Shown: positions 14,641 through 24,723, counted from the first letter of the stretch. The stretch is 64,000 bases of DNA from Bradyrhizobium diazoefficiens (GCF_016616885.1 NZ_CP067102.1:4058501-4122500); one strand, 5' to 3'. Notes: generated by a model from the letters alone, not told the origin. Program-made: numbers and translations.

Positions 14641-15933
14641 TCAGCTCGCCCGCTGGATGTCGGTGCGGATGGTGCGCGCCGCCCAGACGAACAGCAGGGC
14701 GCCGAGCGTGGTCGTGACCGCTGCCGAGAGCAGGGAATAGCGCACGGCGTCGGCGCCGTAGCTGCCCTTCAGCGCGTCGTTGACCACGCCGACGGCGAGC
14801 GGGCCGACGCCCTGGCCGAAGCAGGTTGCGGTGAGCGCGATCAGCGCGGAGGCGAGCGCGCGCATGCTCGGCTTCGCGACCGTCTGCGCGATCGCAAAGA
14901 TCGGCCCGAGATGGAAGCCGACCAGGAACGAGGTCAGCGCCAGCATCGCGACCATCATCGTAAAATCCTGCGTCAGCATGCACAGCGCAAAGACGGGGCC
15001 GGCGAGGCCTGAGGTGATCGCCGGCGCCCACAGCTTCCAGCGGTCGTCGCGGAGGCTGACTTTCGCCACCACGAAGCCACCGAGCAGCGTGCCGGCCATG
15101 CCGGCGAGCCCCTTGAACGTGCCGGCATAGGTGCCGATCTCGGCGCTCGACAGATGATGCACGCGCGCCAGGAATGGCGGGATCCATGCCGCCGTGGCGT
15201 AGTTCGTGTAGGTGGTGAGGCAGAAGCCGATCAGCACGATGACGAAGCTTTGCTGCGAGGCGAGGAAGCGCAGCGTCGGCCCGAGCGGCTCGGCCATAAA
15301 ATTCTCCTGCATCGCGCCGCGCTTCGGCTCCGAGATCGTCAGCCACAGGATCAGCGCCAGCAGGATGCCCGGCACGCCCGCGACATAGAAGGCCATCCGC
15401 CAGCCATAGTGCTGGTTGATGGTGCCCCCGACGAAATAGCCCAGGAAGACGCCGAGATAGGTGCCGATGGCGTAGATGCCGAGCGCGCGCGGGCGCTCGT
15501 TCTTGGCAAAGAGATCGGCGACGATCGACTGCGAGGCCGGAGAGCCCGCGGATTCGCCGATGCCGACGCCGATCCTGGCGAAGGCCAGTGCGGTGACGCT
15601 CGAGGCCATGCCGCACAGCGCCGTCATCGCGCTCCAGAATGCGAAGGCGAGCGCCACGATGTTGCGGCGGTTGAGCCGGTCGGCGACACGCGCAATGGGA
15701 ATGCCAAGCAGGGAATAGAACAGCGCGAAGCCGAAGCCCGCGAGCAGGCCCATCATGGTGTCGCTGAGCGAAAACTCCTTCTTGATCGGCTCGATCAGGA
15801 CGTTGAAGATCGTGCGGTCGAGGAAGTTCAGCGCGTAGATGATGGTGAGCAGGCCCAGCACGTAATAGCGCCGCGCCGTGGGCTTTGCCGCGGCGGCCGT
15901 TTGCACCGACACTTGTGACGTCACATCGACCAT
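14641..15933 (-). CDS. MFS transporter
   Basis: 430 residues from ATG 15933, with 12 predicted helices. The first, from residue 26, contains TIIYALNFLDRTIFNVLIEP, and the loop 2-3 motif is present as GIPIARVADRLNRRNIVA. FARIGVGIGESAGSPASQS also fits the major facilitator superfamily (anion/organic-acid or Spns-like group). It lies 56 nt downstream of the Rieske oxygenase gene on the same strand, so it probably imports the oxygenase substrate. The longer upstream frame overlaps that gene and is not coding. Confidence 0.8.
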   Translation of the reverse strand: MVDVTSQVSVQTAAAAKPTARRYYVLGLLTIIYALNFLDRTIFNVLIEPIKKEFSLSDTMMGLLAGFGFALFYSLLGIPIARVADRLNRRNIVALAFAFWSAMTALCGMASSVTALAFARIGVGIGESAGSPASQSIVADLFAKNERPRALGIYAIGTYLGVFLGYFVGGTINQHYGWRMAFYVAGVPGILLALILWLTISEPKRGAMQENFMAEPLGPTLRFLASQQSFVIVLIGFCLTTYTNYATAAWIPPFLARVHHLSSAEIGTYAGTFKGLAGMAGTLLGGFVVAKVSLRDDRWKLWAPAITSGLAGPVFALCMLTQDFTMMVAMLALTSFLVGFHLGPIFAIAQTVAKPSMRALASALIALTATCFGQGVGPLAVGVVNDALKGSYGADAVRYSLLSAAVTTTLGALLFVWAARTIRTDIQRAS

Positions 15934-15989
15934 CGCGCCCCCCAATTTGTCTTTGTTGTTGTCGTTGGTCCAGCCCTTGTCAGGGCTGC

Positions 15990-17180
15990 TCAGCATTCGC
16001 GGATGTAGTTCCCCGCTTCGAACTCGACCGGGGCCGGGCTGGTGTCGAACGAGACGCCGACGGGGTCGCGGCCCGCTTCCATCGCCTCGAGCTGGTCGCC
16101 CAGCATGCGCCGGATCATCAGGATGCCGCGATCGCTTTGGCCGAAATGCTCCTCGGAATGCACCGTCATCGGACCCTGGCCGACCTGGGCCTCGTAGTCG
16201 CCGGGGAATTGCTGGTGCTCCTGCTCCGTCATGTCCCACCAGAATTTTCCGTTGAACTTCGAGCGCATGCGGCCGATGTCGCCGGAATTCTTCACACGAC
16301 CGGCGACATAGATGCGGAACGAGGTGTCGTCGATCGGCAGCGTCCAGCCGATCGATTCCACCCGGGCAAACTGCGCCACGCGCGGGTTCGGCACCACGCG
16401 CAAGGTGGGGAGGGCGGCTTCGGTGACGCGGTAAAACACGCGGCCGTCGTCCTGCTTGCGGATCGAGCGGACGGCGATGCCGCGCGGTGTCTTGTCGAAC
16501 TTCACCTCCGGCATCGAGGCCATCATGTCAGTGAATTGCGGGCCGGAGAACGAGCCGTGCAGTACCGGCACGTGGTAGGGATCGACCACGTTCTCGAAAT
16601 GCTGCAGCCAGTTGCAGGGGATGACCGCCGGCCCGCCGCCGCCGATCGAGGAATCGTCGGCCTCGACGAACTCGCCGTCGTCCATGTTTTCGAGGCACTC
16701 GTAGCGCGGTAGCACGGGGCGTTTCTCGGCCGGGCCCATATAGGCGAAGATCAGCCCGTAGCGCTCCTCGACCGGATACCAGGGCTGGCGCACCTTGTCC
16801 TTGAACTGGCCGCCGTGGGGCTCGCAGGGCTGCTCCAGGCAATGGCCCTCGGTGTCGAACTTCCAGCCGTGATAGCAGCAGCGGATGCCGTCCTCTTCGA
16901 CCTTGCCATAATAGAGCGTGGTGCCGCGATGGCAGCAGCGGGCGTGGAGGAGGCCGACACGGCCATGCTTGTCGCGGAACAGGATCAGATCCTCACCCAG
17001 CGCGCGCACCTTCGTCGGCGTGTCAGTGGCGTCGCTGATGAGTCCGACCGGATGCCAGTAGCGGCGGAGCAATTCGCCCATCGGCGTGCCGCGTACGACC
17101 GAGGTGAGCTCGGTGCGCGTATGCGCCGGTTTCATCGCATACGCCGTGCCGAGATCGCGATCCCGCTGGGTGATCGTCAT
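15990..17180 (-). CDS. Rieske non-haem iron oxygenase, alpha subunit
   Basis: 396 residues from ATG 17180, preceded by GGGAGG. The Rieske [2Fe-2S] ligands are in LLHARCCHRGTTLYYG and RCCYHGWKF (C82, H84, C101, H104). The mononuclear iron site is ENVVDPYHVPVLHGSF (D200, H203, H208). The protein belongs to the aromatic ring-hydroxylating or O-demethylating oxygenases (phthalate-oxygenase/VanA type), which need a separate reductase not found here. It is the first gene of a two-gene unit with the MFS transporter and is divergent from a MarR regulator. Confidence 0.85.
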   Translation of the reverse strand: MTITQRDRDLGTAYAMKPAHTRTELTSVVRGTPMGELLRRYWHPVGLISDATDTPTKVRALGEDLILFRDKHGRVGLLHARCCHRGTTLYYGKVEEDGIRCCYHGWKFDTEGHCLEQPCEPHGGQFKDKVRQPWYPVEERYGLIFAYMGPAEKRPVLPRYECLENMDDGEFVEADDSSIGGGGPAVIPCNWLQHFENVVDPYHVPVLHGSFSGPQFTDMMASMPEVKFDKTPRGIAVRSIRKQDDGRVFYRVTEAALPTLRVVPNPRVAQFARVESIGWTLPIDDTSFRIYVAGRVKNSGDIGRMRSKFNGKFWWDMTEQEHQQFPGDYEAQVGQGPMTVHSEEHFGQSDRGILMIRRMLGDQLEAMEAGRDPVGVSFDTSPAPVEFEAGNYIREC

Positions 17181-17237
17181 GCTTGGTCCTCCCGCCGCAG
17201 GCCTTGGTGGCCGCGTCGTCTTGTGTTGACCCAGTGA

Positions 17238-17268
17238 AAGATAGTTCGATGACAATGTCAACGATCTT
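17238..17268. promoter_or_regulatory. Candidate MarR operator between the divergent genes
   Basis: The 179-bp divergent gap holds the palindrome TGACA-A-TGTCA (17250-17260) inside a looser dyad AAGAT...ATCTT. The minus strand reads TTGACA at the palindrome, a good -35 for the oxygenase gene, so a bound regulator would block it. The -10 is less clear. Confidence 0.4.
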
Positions 17269-17359
17269 CCAAAATGCCTCCTAATCGCATTCGGATCAGG
17301 CTGGGGAGGTTGCGCTACCAAGACTTGGCACGTCTTGGCTTTCTTGGCAGAGGTGGGCG

Positions 17360-17875
17360 ATGAGCCAGACATCGAGCACGGACGGGCGCCAATCGTCCGA
17401 CACGGACGACAATCACTCGCCGGCGCCGATCACCGTGATGCTGTCATCACGGCTCATGGTGCTTGCCAACCTGCTCAAGCGCGGTGCGATCCTGCGCTAC
17501 AAGCGTCTCGCAGGACTATCCTCGGTCGAGTTCGGTCTGGTCGCCTCGCTCGGCCGGCGGCCGCCGATGAGCGTGGCCCGGCTCGCCGAGGCCGTCGGTC
17601 AGGACAAGGGCCAGATCAGCCGTGCGCTCGCCGAGCTGGTCTCGCGCAAGCTGATCGCGAAGTCCGCGAACCCCAAGGACAGCCGCGAGGTGCTGGTATC
17701 GCTGACGCCTGCGGGGCTCTCCGCGCATGACGCGATCGTCGAAGGCGCGCAGGAGCGCAACCGGATGCTGCTCGAGCAATTGAGCAAGGACGAGCTTGAA
17801 ACGTTGCTTGCGCAGATCGATCGTCTCACCGCGACTGCGGAAGCGATGCTCGAAGCCGAGAAGGTTTCGCGCTGA
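17360..17875 (+). CDS. MarR-family transcriptional regulator
   Basis: 171 residues. A winged helix-turn-helix spans about residues 52-125: LSSVEFGLVASLGRRPPMSV, recognition region GQDKGQISRALAELVSRKLI and wing NPKDSREVLVSLTPAG. Dimerisation helices flank it. MarR proteins usually repress a neighbouring catabolic or efflux operon and are released by an aromatic ligand. Its divergent position suggests it controls the oxygenase-transporter pair. Start at ATG 17360 with GAGGTGGGCG upstream. Confidence 0.85.
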   Translation: MSQTSSTDGRQSSDTDDNHSPAPITVMLSSRLMVLANLLKRGAILRYKRLAGLSSVEFGLVASLGRRPPMSVARLAEAVGQDKGQISRALAELVSRKLIAKSANPKDSREVLVSLTPAGLSAHDAIVEGAQERNRMLLEQLSKDELETLLAQIDRLTATAEAMLEAEKVSR

Positions 17876-17907
17876 TCGCTCGGAAATATCCGGACATGTT
17901 GGAGCGC

Positions 17908-17940
17908 TTCTAAGAGACTCTCTAAGAGTCCTTCTAAGAG
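17908..17940. repeat. Three TCTAAGAG repeats at 12-bp spacing upstream of the TonB receptor
   Basis: TCTAAGAG occurs at 17909-17916, 17921-17928 and 17933-17940, an exact 12-bp period, about 100 bp before the receptor start. TTCTAA resembles half-sites of iron-control elements bound by Irr in Bradyrhizobium, but here the copies are direct rather than inverted. Role inferred. Confidence 0.45.
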
Positions 17941-18059
17941 CCTTTCAATTAGGGATATCGCGCCCGCTCCCCTAAGCGTCACGGCAACGCATGCCGTCCT
18001 GGGACCGGCGGCATGATGCATCGGATGCACATTGGGGTGGCGCGTTGAACAGTCTGGGA

Positions 18060-20321
18060 ATGCTGCGGTCGGCCGTGTTGGCGACGGCGTCCGCTTTGGT
18101 TTTGATGCCGCAGGCATCGCGCGCGCAATCGTCGGCACAGGGCGGTGTGCAGAGCCTGCCGCCGGTCAACGTCGCTGCGCCGGAACAACGCCGCCGCGCA
18201 GCCACGACGCCTCAGCGCCGTGCGCCGCGGTCCGTGCAGACCGCCAATCGAGCCAATCCGCAGCCGCAGCGCAATGTCGGCGTCGTCGAGACGCCGCTTG
18301 GCCCCGTGAACGGCTACGTCGCGCATCGCAGCTCGTCCGGGACCAAGACGAACACGCCGATCATCGAGACACCGCAATCGGTGTCCGTCATCGGCGCCGA
18401 GCAGATCCGCGACCAGAAGCCGAACAAGCTCGACGAGGTCCTGCGCTATACCGCCGGCGTGCGCGCCGGCACGTTCGGCGCCGACACCCGCAACGACTGG
18501 TGGCTGATCCGCGGCTTCAAGTCCGACGACGTCGGACTGTTCCTCGACGGCATGCAGCTGTTCTACACGTCCTATGCGAGCTGGAAGCTGCAGCCGCCGA
18601 ACATGGAGCGCGTCGAGGTGCTGCGCGGTCCGTCGGCCGTGCTCTACGGCGGATCGAGCCCGAGCGGCATCGTCAACGTCATCAGCAAGATGCCGCCGAC
18701 CGAGCCGGTCCGCTACATCGAGACCGGCATCAACAATTTCGGCAACGCCTATGTCGGCTTCGACGTCGGCGGTCCCGTCGCGATGCAGCCCCAGGATGGC
18801 AAACAGGACGGCAAGCTGTTCTACCGCGTCGTCGGCCAGGTCCAGAACGGCAACACGCAGGTCAACTTCACGCCCGACAACAACTACTTCATCGCGCCGT
18901 CATTCACCTGGAAGCCGGACGCCGACACGACGTTCACGGTGTTGGCCTCGGCCTCGAAGCAGGACACTCGCGGCATCAACTTCCTGCCCTATCAGGGCAC
19001 GGTGACCAACGCGCCGTTCGGCAAGATCCCGACCAGCTTCTTCGTCGGCGATCCCAACGTCGACAATTTCACGCGCGAGCAGGAAATGCTTGGCTACAAG
19101 TTCGAGCGCAATCTCACCGACGACCTCACGTTCCGGCAGAACGCGCGGTTCGCGCATGTCGACCTGACCTATCGCGGCTTCATCGGCAACGGTTGGGACA
19201 ATATCAATACGGCGGCGATGGGCCGTTACAATTGGTATGCGAAGAACACCGCCAACCAGGCTGATCTCGACAACCAGCTTGAGTACCGCTTCAACACGGG
19301 TCCGGTGAAGCACACGATGCTGTTCGGGGTCGATCTGAAGGGGTACCAGATCGACGACTACCAGGCGTTCAACTTCGGCACGGTGCCGTCGATCAACGTC
19401 TTCAATCCTTCCTATGGTCTCGACATTCCGCTCACGGGCGCGCCGTTCCGCAACTTCCTGCTTACGCAGAAGCAGGCCGGCACCTATGTCCAGGACCAGA
19501 TGAAGCTTGGTAACTTCACGCTGGTCTTGAGCGGCCGCAATGACTGGGTCGAGACGACGCAGGCCGCGCGTGACACTGGCGCAAATATTGCGCGACGCGA
19601 CGACAGCAGGTTTAGCGGCCGCGCCGGGCTGATCTACAATTTCGACAACGGAATTGCGCCCTACGTCTCCTATTCGACGAGCTACAATCCGATCATCGGC
19701 CTCAACGCGCAGAATCAGCTGTTCCTGCCGGAGACCGCCAAGCAGGCCGAAATCGGCGTGAAGGTGGCGCCTACGGGGTTTGACGGCTACTTCACGGCCT
19801 CGGTGTTCGACCTGAAGCGGCAGAACGTCGCGACCACCGATCCGTCGAACGTGCTGTTGCAGAACCAGACCGGCGAGGTGACCTCGCGCGGCATCGAGCT
19901 CGAAGCGGTCGCCAACGCCACCAGGGAGTTGAAGCTGATCGGCGCCTTCACAGCCTATCATCTCTTCGCCAGCAAGGATCTCGATCCGTCGCTGGTCGGC
20001 AAGACGCCGACCAACACACCGGAGATGCTGATCTCGGGCTGGGCGGATTACACTTTCAAGGACGGCCCGCTGGAGGGTTTGGGTTTTGGTGGCGGCGTGC
20101 GCTATGTCGGCTCGTCCTGGGCCGATACCGCCAACACGCTTGAGGTTCCCGCGATGGTGCTCGGCGACCTCGCGGTCCACTACGAATGGCAGAACTGGCG
20201 CACGGCCATCAACGTGATCAATCTGACCGACAAGATCTATGTCGCGAGCTGCGCCTCGGCCTCGTCCTGCTTCTACGGCGACCGTCGCCGCATCACCGCG
20301 AGCCTAGCCTACAAATGGTGA
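18060..20321 (+). CDS. TonB-dependent ferric-siderophore receptor
   Basis: 753 residues from ATG 18060. The frame is open to ATG 17991, and a TTG at 18045 is also possible. Signal peptide LRSAVLATASALVLMPQASRAQ, then a Pro/Arg-rich linker. The plug has a TonB-box-like start, ETPQSVSVIGAEQIRDQKPN, and RVEVLRGPSAVLYGGSSPSG. The 22-strand barrel ends with RRRITASLAYKW and a terminal aromatic residue. This is the hydroxamate-siderophore receptor type (FhuA/FoxA/FpvA). It transports iron chelates across the outer membrane with TonB energy. The PepSY protein follows 22 nt later, likely in one operon. Confidence 0.85.
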   Translation: MLRSAVLATASALVLMPQASRAQSSAQGGVQSLPPVNVAAPEQRRRAATTPQRRAPRSVQTANRANPQPQRNVGVVETPLGPVNGYVAHRSSSGTKTNTPIIETPQSVSVIGAEQIRDQKPNKLDEVLRYTAGVRAGTFGADTRNDWWLIRGFKSDDVGLFLDGMQLFYTSYASWKLQPPNMERVEVLRGPSAVLYGGSSPSGIVNVISKMPPTEPVRYIETGINNFGNAYVGFDVGGPVAMQPQDGKQDGKLFYRVVGQVQNGNTQVNFTPDNNYFIAPSFTWKPDADTTFTVLASASKQDTRGINFLPYQGTVTNAPFGKIPTSFFVGDPNVDNFTREQEMLGYKFERNLTDDLTFRQNARFAHVDLTYRGFIGNGWDNINTAAMGRYNWYAKNTANQADLDNQLEYRFNTGPVKHTMLFGVDLKGYQIDDYQAFNFGTVPSINVFNPSYGLDIPLTGAPFRNFLLTQKQAGTYVQDQMKLGNFTLVLSGRNDWVETTQAARDTGANIARRDDSRFSGRAGLIYNFDNGIAPYVSYSTSYNPIIGLNAQNQLFLPETAKQAEIGVKVAPTGFDGYFTASVFDLKRQNVATTDPSNVLLQNQTGEVTSRGIELEAVANATRELKLIGAFTAYHLFASKDLDPSLVGKTPTNTPEMLISGWADYTFKDGPLEGLGFGGGVRYVGSSWADTANTLEVPAMVLGDLAVHYEWQNWRTAINVINLTDKIYVASCASASSCFYGDRRRITASLAYKW

Positions 20322-20343
20322 GGCCGGGCGAGGGGAGGGTTTC

Positions 20344-21480
20344 GTGAAGGCGCGCACGGTCAGGATCTGGTCCGTGGTCCACACCTGGACCAGCCTGGTC
20401 TCGACATTGTTCCTGCTGTTGCTCTGCCTGACCGGTCTGCCGCTGATCTTCCATCACGAGATCGATGAGCTCCTGGGCTACGCCCCCCAGCCCGAAGCTC
20501 ACGCGAGCGCGGCGCGCGCGACGCCACAAGTCGTCGCCGACGCCGCGCTCGCCGCCGATCCCGGCCGCGTCCTGCAATATGTCTCCTGGGACAAGGACGA
20601 GCCCGGGCTGGTGATGGCCTTCACCAACAGCGCCCCTGACGGCGCGCCTGACAACGCGACCGTGCGTGCCTTCGACGCCGTTTCAGCCAAGCTGGTCGGG
20701 CCGGTCGGCATCGGGCCGATGCTCATCGTGCTCAAGCTGCACACCGACATGTTCGCCGGCCAGGCCGGGAAGCTGTTCCTGGGCGCGATGGGGCTGTTGT
20801 TTGCGGTCGCCATCGTCTCCGGCGCGGTGCTGTACTGGCCGTTCACCCGCCGCCTGCGCTTTGCCACCATCCGCGACAGCGCCGCGCGCCGCGTGCGCTG
20901 GCTCGACTGGCACAATCTGATCGGGGTGGTGACGGTGGCCTGGGCGCTGGTGGTGGGCTTGACCGGCGTCGTCAACACCTGGGCCGAGCTAATGCTCAAC
21001 CAGTGGAAGGCGACCGAGCTCGCCAGCATGGTCGCGCCCTATGCCGGCAAGCCGCCGCCTGTGCATCTCGCCTCGCTCGACGACGTCGTCGCGCGCGCCA
21101 GGCAGGCTACTCCCGGCATGGAGGTCGCTTTTATCGCCTTTCCGGGTACGCCGTTCACGTCCTCGCACCATTTCGCCGCTTTTATGCGCGGCGACACGGT
21201 GCTGACGGCGCGGCTGCTGAAGCCGGTGCTGCTCGACGGTGAAACCGGAGAGGTCGCCGATGCCCGCGCGCTGCCGCTTTATCTTCAGGCGCTCCTGATC
21301 TCGCAGCCGCTGCATTTCGGCGATTATGGCGGGCTTCCGCTCAAGGTGATCTGGGCCGCGCTCGACGGGCTCACCATCGTTGTGATCGGCAGCGGCCTCT
21401 ATCTCTGGGTGGCGCGGCGGCGCAAGCGTGCCCTTGCCAAAGCCGACACATTCGCCAGACGAGCCCCGGTCCCGTCGTGA
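20344..21480 (+). CDS. PepSY-associated inner-membrane protein
   Basis: 378 residues from GTG 20344, preceded by GAGGGGAGGG. The N-terminal helix RIWSVVHTWTSLVSTLFLLL, the helix with LKLHTDMFAGQAGKLFLGAM, the helix around DWHNLIGVVTVAWALVVGLT and the C-terminal helix near 350 match the PepSY-associated TM family. Conserved histidines H13, LKLH and DWH could bind haem. Such proteins often sit beside siderophore receptors and are proposed to reduce the imported ferric chelate. That role here is inferred from context. Confidence 0.75.
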   Translation: MKARTVRIWSVVHTWTSLVSTLFLLLLCLTGLPLIFHHEIDELLGYAPQPEAHASAARATPQVVADAALAADPGRVLQYVSWDKDEPGLVMAFTNSAPDGAPDNATVRAFDAVSAKLVGPVGIGPMLIVLKLHTDMFAGQAGKLFLGAMGLLFAVAIVSGAVLYWPFTRRLRFATIRDSAARRVRWLDWHNLIGVVTVAWALVVGLTGVVNTWAELMLNQWKATELASMVAPYAGKPPPVHLASLDDVVARARQATPGMEVAFIAFPGTPFTSSHHFAAFMRGDTVLTARLLKPVLLDGETGEVADARALPLYLQALLISQPLHFGDYGGLPLKVIWAALDGLTIVVIGSGLYLWVARRRKRALAKADTFARRAPVPS

Positions 21481-21710
21481 TGCATGGCTCCTCTGACCGC
21501 GCACGCCTGTGGATACGTGTCTTTGCTGCACCTGGCGTGCTCGCGGCCGCGACCATCGTTGGCCTGCTGGCTGCGTTGCTCTGGGGAACGGTCGGCCAGT
21601 ATGTCGCCTGGGTGACAGTCGGGGCGCCGGTCGCGGTCGTTGCCTGGGTTTGGGTGCGCCGCCGCAGCCAAAAAACCGGCCCATTATCGTCGACGATACG
21701 CGGCAAATAG
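21480..21710 (+). CDS. Small two-helix membrane protein
   Basis: 76 residues from ATG 21480, overlapping the PepSY stop by one base (TGATG). Two hydrophobic segments (LAAATIVGLLAALLWGTVGQ and VAWVTVGAPVAVVAWVWV) are separated by a short loop and followed by a basic tail RRRSQKTG. It may assist the PepSY protein. No domain name can be given. Confidence 0.6.
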   Translation: MHGSSDRARLWIRVFAAPGVLAAATIVGLLAALLWGTVGQYVAWVTVGAPVAVVAWVWVRRRSQKTGPLSSTIRGK

Positions 21711-21957
21711 CCGGCGTGGCCTCGGCGCCGCAATCTCAGTACTGTTGGCCCGCAAAACTGTGGCCGCCCTTGCTGGCTTTTCCGATCTGCTCCATACCAG
21801 CCGCGGGTGATTCCGGGATTTCCACCGTTCCGGGAGCGGGAAAGGGCCTAAAAAGAGCGTGTCTTGCGCCCATTGGTGCACTGCGCTAAGGCTCAGAATA
21901 ATTCCAAATCGGACGAATCCGTGGCTGTCCCGAGGCTGCGGGAAAAAGGGCTCGTCA

Positions 21958-22323
21958 ATGAGCGGCATTCTACAGAACTATCTTCCACTCGTGGTATTCA
22001 TAGGGGTAGCTGCCATCATCGGCCTTGTGCTGCTGATCGCGCCCTTCATCGTGGCGTTCCAGCAGCCGGATCCGGAAAAGCTGTCGGCGTATGAGTGCGG
22101 TTTCAACGCCTTCGACGACGCCCGCATGAAGTTCGACGTCCGCTTCTACCTGGTCGCCATCCTCTTCATCATCTTCGACCTCGAGGTGGCGTTCCTGTTT
22201 CCCTGGGCGGTGGCGTTCGGCAAGCTTGGCGCGACCGGCTTCTGGTCCATGCTGGTGTTCCTCGCCGTGCTGACGGTGGGCTTCGCCTATGAATGGAAGA
22301 AAGGCGCACTCGAATGGGATTGA
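21958..22323 (+). CDS. nuoA: NADH-quinone oxidoreductase subunit A
   Basis: 121 residues, three transmembrane helices. The conserved stretch is [20 protein letters not shown] followed by [20 protein letters not shown] with the acidic residues of helix 2. It is a membrane-arm subunit near the quinone site. The start at ATG 21958 is chosen over a longer frame because it gives the family N-terminus. First gene of the complex I operon. The 247 bp before it have no other gene and no promoter I would trust. It overlaps nuoB by 10 nt. Confidence 0.95.
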   Translation: MSGILQNYLPLVVFIGVAAIIGLVLLIAPFIVAFQQPDPEKLSAYECGFNAFDDARMKFDVRFYLVAILFIIFDLEVAFLFPWAVAFGKLGATGFWSMLVFLAVLTVGFAYEWKKGALEWD

Positions 22324-22901
22324 ACCCTGCACCATCAGCTGGTCCGCTTCTGGCGCCGGCCCCCAAGGGCATCCTGGATCCGTCGACCGGCAAGCCGGTC
22401 GGTGCCAATGATCCGTTCTTCCTCGAGGTCAATCACGAACTGTCCGACAAGGGCTTCTTCGTGGCCGCGACCGACGATCTCATCACCTGGGCGCGCACCG
22501 GCTCGCTGATGTGGATGACCTTCGGCCTCGCCTGCTGCGCGGTCGAGATGATGCAGGTGTCGATGCCGCGTTACGACGTCGAGCGCTTCGGCTTCGCGCC
22601 GCGTGCCTCGCCGCGCCAGTCCGACGTGATGATCGTCGCGGGCACGCTGACCAACAAGATGGCGCCGGCGCTGCGCAAGGTCTACGACCAGATGCCCGAG
22701 CCGCGCTACGTCATCTCGATGGGCTCCTGCGCCAATGGCGGCGGCTACTATCACTATTCCTACTCGGTCGTGCGCGGCTGCGACCGGATCGTGCCGATCG
22801 ACATCTACGTGCCGGGCTGCCCGCCCACGGCGGAAGCGCTGCTCTACGGCGTGCTGCTGCTGCAGAAGAAGATCCGCCGCACCGGCACCATCGAACGCTA
22901 A
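22314..22901 (+). CDS. nuoB: NADH-quinone oxidoreductase subunit B
   Basis: 195 residues. It carries the ligands of the terminal cluster N2: [11 protein letters not shown] (tandem cysteines), [12 protein letters not shown] and [15 protein letters not shown]. The N-terminal 35 residues are a Pro-rich extension found in related alphaproteobacteria. It passes electrons to quinone at the junction with the membrane arm. ATG 22314 lies inside the end of nuoA, suggesting coupled translation. Confidence 0.95.
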   Translation: MGLNPAPSAGPLLAPAPKGILDPSTGKPVGANDPFFLEVNHELSDKGFFVAATDDLITWARTGSLMWMTFGLACCAVEMMQVSMPRYDVERFGFAPRASPRQSDVMIVAGTLTNKMAPALRKVYDQMPEPRYVISMGSCANGGGYYHYSYSVVRGCDRIVPIDIYVPGCPPTAEALLYGVLLLQKKIRRTGTIER

Positions 22902-22912
22902 GGTTTTACGTC

Positions 22913-23524
22913 ATGGACGACGCCAAGCTCGACGCCCTGGGGCAGACGATCGTGAGCGCGCTGCCGGGCGCCGCTATCGGTCATTCGGTGGCCTTCAATC
23001 AACTCACGGTTGAGGTCGAGGCCAGCAAGATCGTCGAGGTGGTCAAGTACCTCCGCGACGATCCGAGCTGCCGCTTCGTCAACTTCACCGACATTACGGC
23101 CGCGGACTATCCGTCGCGCGAAAAGCGCTTTGACGTGATCTATCACTTCCTGTCACCGACCCTGAACGCGCGGATCCGGCTCAAGGCCCAGGCCGACGAG
23201 ACCACGCAGGTGCCGTCGCTGATCGAGGTGTTCCCCGGCGCCGACTGGTTCGAGCGCGAGGCCTACGACCTCTACGGCGTGTTCTTCGTCGGCCACCCCG
23301 ACATGCGCCGGCTCCTCACCGACTACGGTTTCGAGGGCCATCCGCTGCGCAAGGATTTTCCGCTCACCGGCTTCCTCGAGGTCCGCTACGACGACCAGGA
23401 GAAGCGGGTGGTGTACGAGCCGGTCCGCCTCAACCAGGAATTCCGGAAGTTTGATTTCTTGTCGCCATGGGAGGGCGCGGACTATCCGCTGCCTGGGGAC
23501 GAGAAGGCGGAGCCAAAGAGCTGA
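22913..23524 (+). CDS. nuoC: NADH-quinone oxidoreductase subunit C
   Basis: 203 residues. The 30-kDa subunit signature is present as [20 protein letters not shown] followed by [20 protein letters not shown] and [13 protein letters not shown]. It is a peripheral-arm subunit without a cofactor. It is separate from nuoD, unlike the fused nuoCD of Escherichia coli. It begins 11 nt after nuoB and ends 2 nt before nuoD. Confidence 0.95.
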   Translation: MDDAKLDALGQTIVSALPGAAIGHSVAFNQLTVEVEASKIVEVVKYLRDDPSCRFVNFTDITAADYPSREKRFDVIYHFLSPTLNARIRLKAQADETTQVPSLIEVFPGADWFEREAYDLYGVFFVGHPDMRRLLTDYGFEGHPLRKDFPLTGFLEVRYDDQEKRVVYEPVRLNQEFRKFDFLSPWEGADYPLPGDEKAEPKS

Positions 23525-23526
23525 TC

Positions 23527-24723
23527 ATGAACGAACAAAGCGCAGGCTTGCGTAACTTCACCATCAATTTCGGCCCGCAGCATCCGGCGGCCCATGGCGT
23601 GCTCCGCCTCGTGCTCGAGCTTGACGGCGAAGTCGTCGCTCGCGTCGATCCCCATATCGGCCTGCTTCACCGCGGCACCGAGAAGCTGATCGAGCAGAAG
23701 ACCTATCTGCAGGCGATCCCGTATTTCGACCGGCTCGATTACGTCGCGCCGATGAACCAGGAGCACGCCTTCTGCCTCGCGGCGGAAAAGCTGCTCGGCA
23801 TCGAGGTGCCGCGCCGCGCACAGTTGATCCGCGTGCTCTATTGCGAGATCGGCCGCATCCTCTCGCACCTGCTCAACGTCACCACGCAGGCGATGGACGT
23901 CGGCGCGCTGACCCCGCCGCTGTGGGGTTTTGAAGAGCGCGAGAAGCTGATGGTGTTCTACGAGCGCGCCTCGGGCAGCCGTATGCACGCAGCCTTCTTC
24001 CGCGTCGGCGGCGTGCATCAGGACCTGCCGCAGAAGCTGGTCGACGACATCGAGGCCTGGTGCGATCCGTTCCTGAAGGTCGTGGACGACCTCGATCGGC
24101 TGCTCACCGCCAACCGCATCTTCAAGCAGCGCAACGTCGATATCGGTGTGGTGTCGCTGAAGGAAGCCTGGGAGTGGGGTTTCTCGGGCGTGATGGTGCG
24201 CGGCTCGGGCGCGGCCTGGGATTTGCGCAAGGCGCAGCCCTATGAGTGCTACGCCGAGATGGATTTCGACATTCCGATCGGCAAGAACGGCGACTGCTAC
24301 GACCGCTACCTGATCCGCATGGAAGAGATGCGCCAGTCCGTGCGCATCATGAGGCAGTGCATCCAGAAGCTGAATGCGCCGGACGGGAAGGGCTCCGTCG
24401 TCGTTGAGGACAACAAGGTTGCCCCGCCGCGCCGTGGCGAGATGAAGCGCTCGATGGAAGCGCTGATCCACCACTTCAAGCTCTACACCGAAGGCGTTCA
24501 CGTGCCGGCCGGCGAAGTCTATGCCGCGGTCGAAGCGCCCAAGGGCGAGTTCGGCGTCTATCTGATCTCCGACGGCACCAACAAGCCCTACAAGTGCAAG
24601 ATCCGCGCGCCGGGCTTTGCCCATCTGCAGGCGATGGACCACATCTGCCGCGGCCATCTGCTCGCCGACGTCTCGGCCATTCTCGGCTCGCTCGACATCG
24701 TGTTCGGAGAGGTCGATCGGTGA
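23527..24723 (+). CDS. nuoD: NADH-quinone oxidoreductase subunit D
   Basis: 398 residues. It begins with [20 protein letters not shown] and has [13 protein letters not shown] and the conserved [20 protein letters not shown]. This 49-kDa subunit forms the quinone cavity with NuoB. The last residues [11 protein letters not shown] are the normal family end. Its TGA overlaps the ATG of an unrelated methyltransferase gene (TGATG). Confidence 0.95.
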   Translation: MNEQSAGLRNFTINFGPQHPAAHGVLRLVLELDGEVVARVDPHIGLLHRGTEKLIEQKTYLQAIPYFDRLDYVAPMNQEHAFCLAAEKLLGIEVPRRAQLIRVLYCEIGRILSHLLNVTTQAMDVGALTPPLWGFEEREKLMVFYERASGSRMHAAFFRVGGVHQDLPQKLVDDIEAWCDPFLKVVDDLDRLLTANRIFKQRNVDIGVVSLKEAWEWGFSGVMVRGSGAAWDLRKAQPYECYAEMDFDIPIGKNGDCYDRYLIRMEEMRQSVRIMRQCIQKLNAPDGKGSVVVEDNKVAPPRRGEMKRSMEALIHHFKLYTEGVHVPAGEVYAAVEAPKGEFGVYLISDGTNKPYKCKIRAPGFAHLQAMDHICRGHLLADVSAILGSLDIVFGEVDR

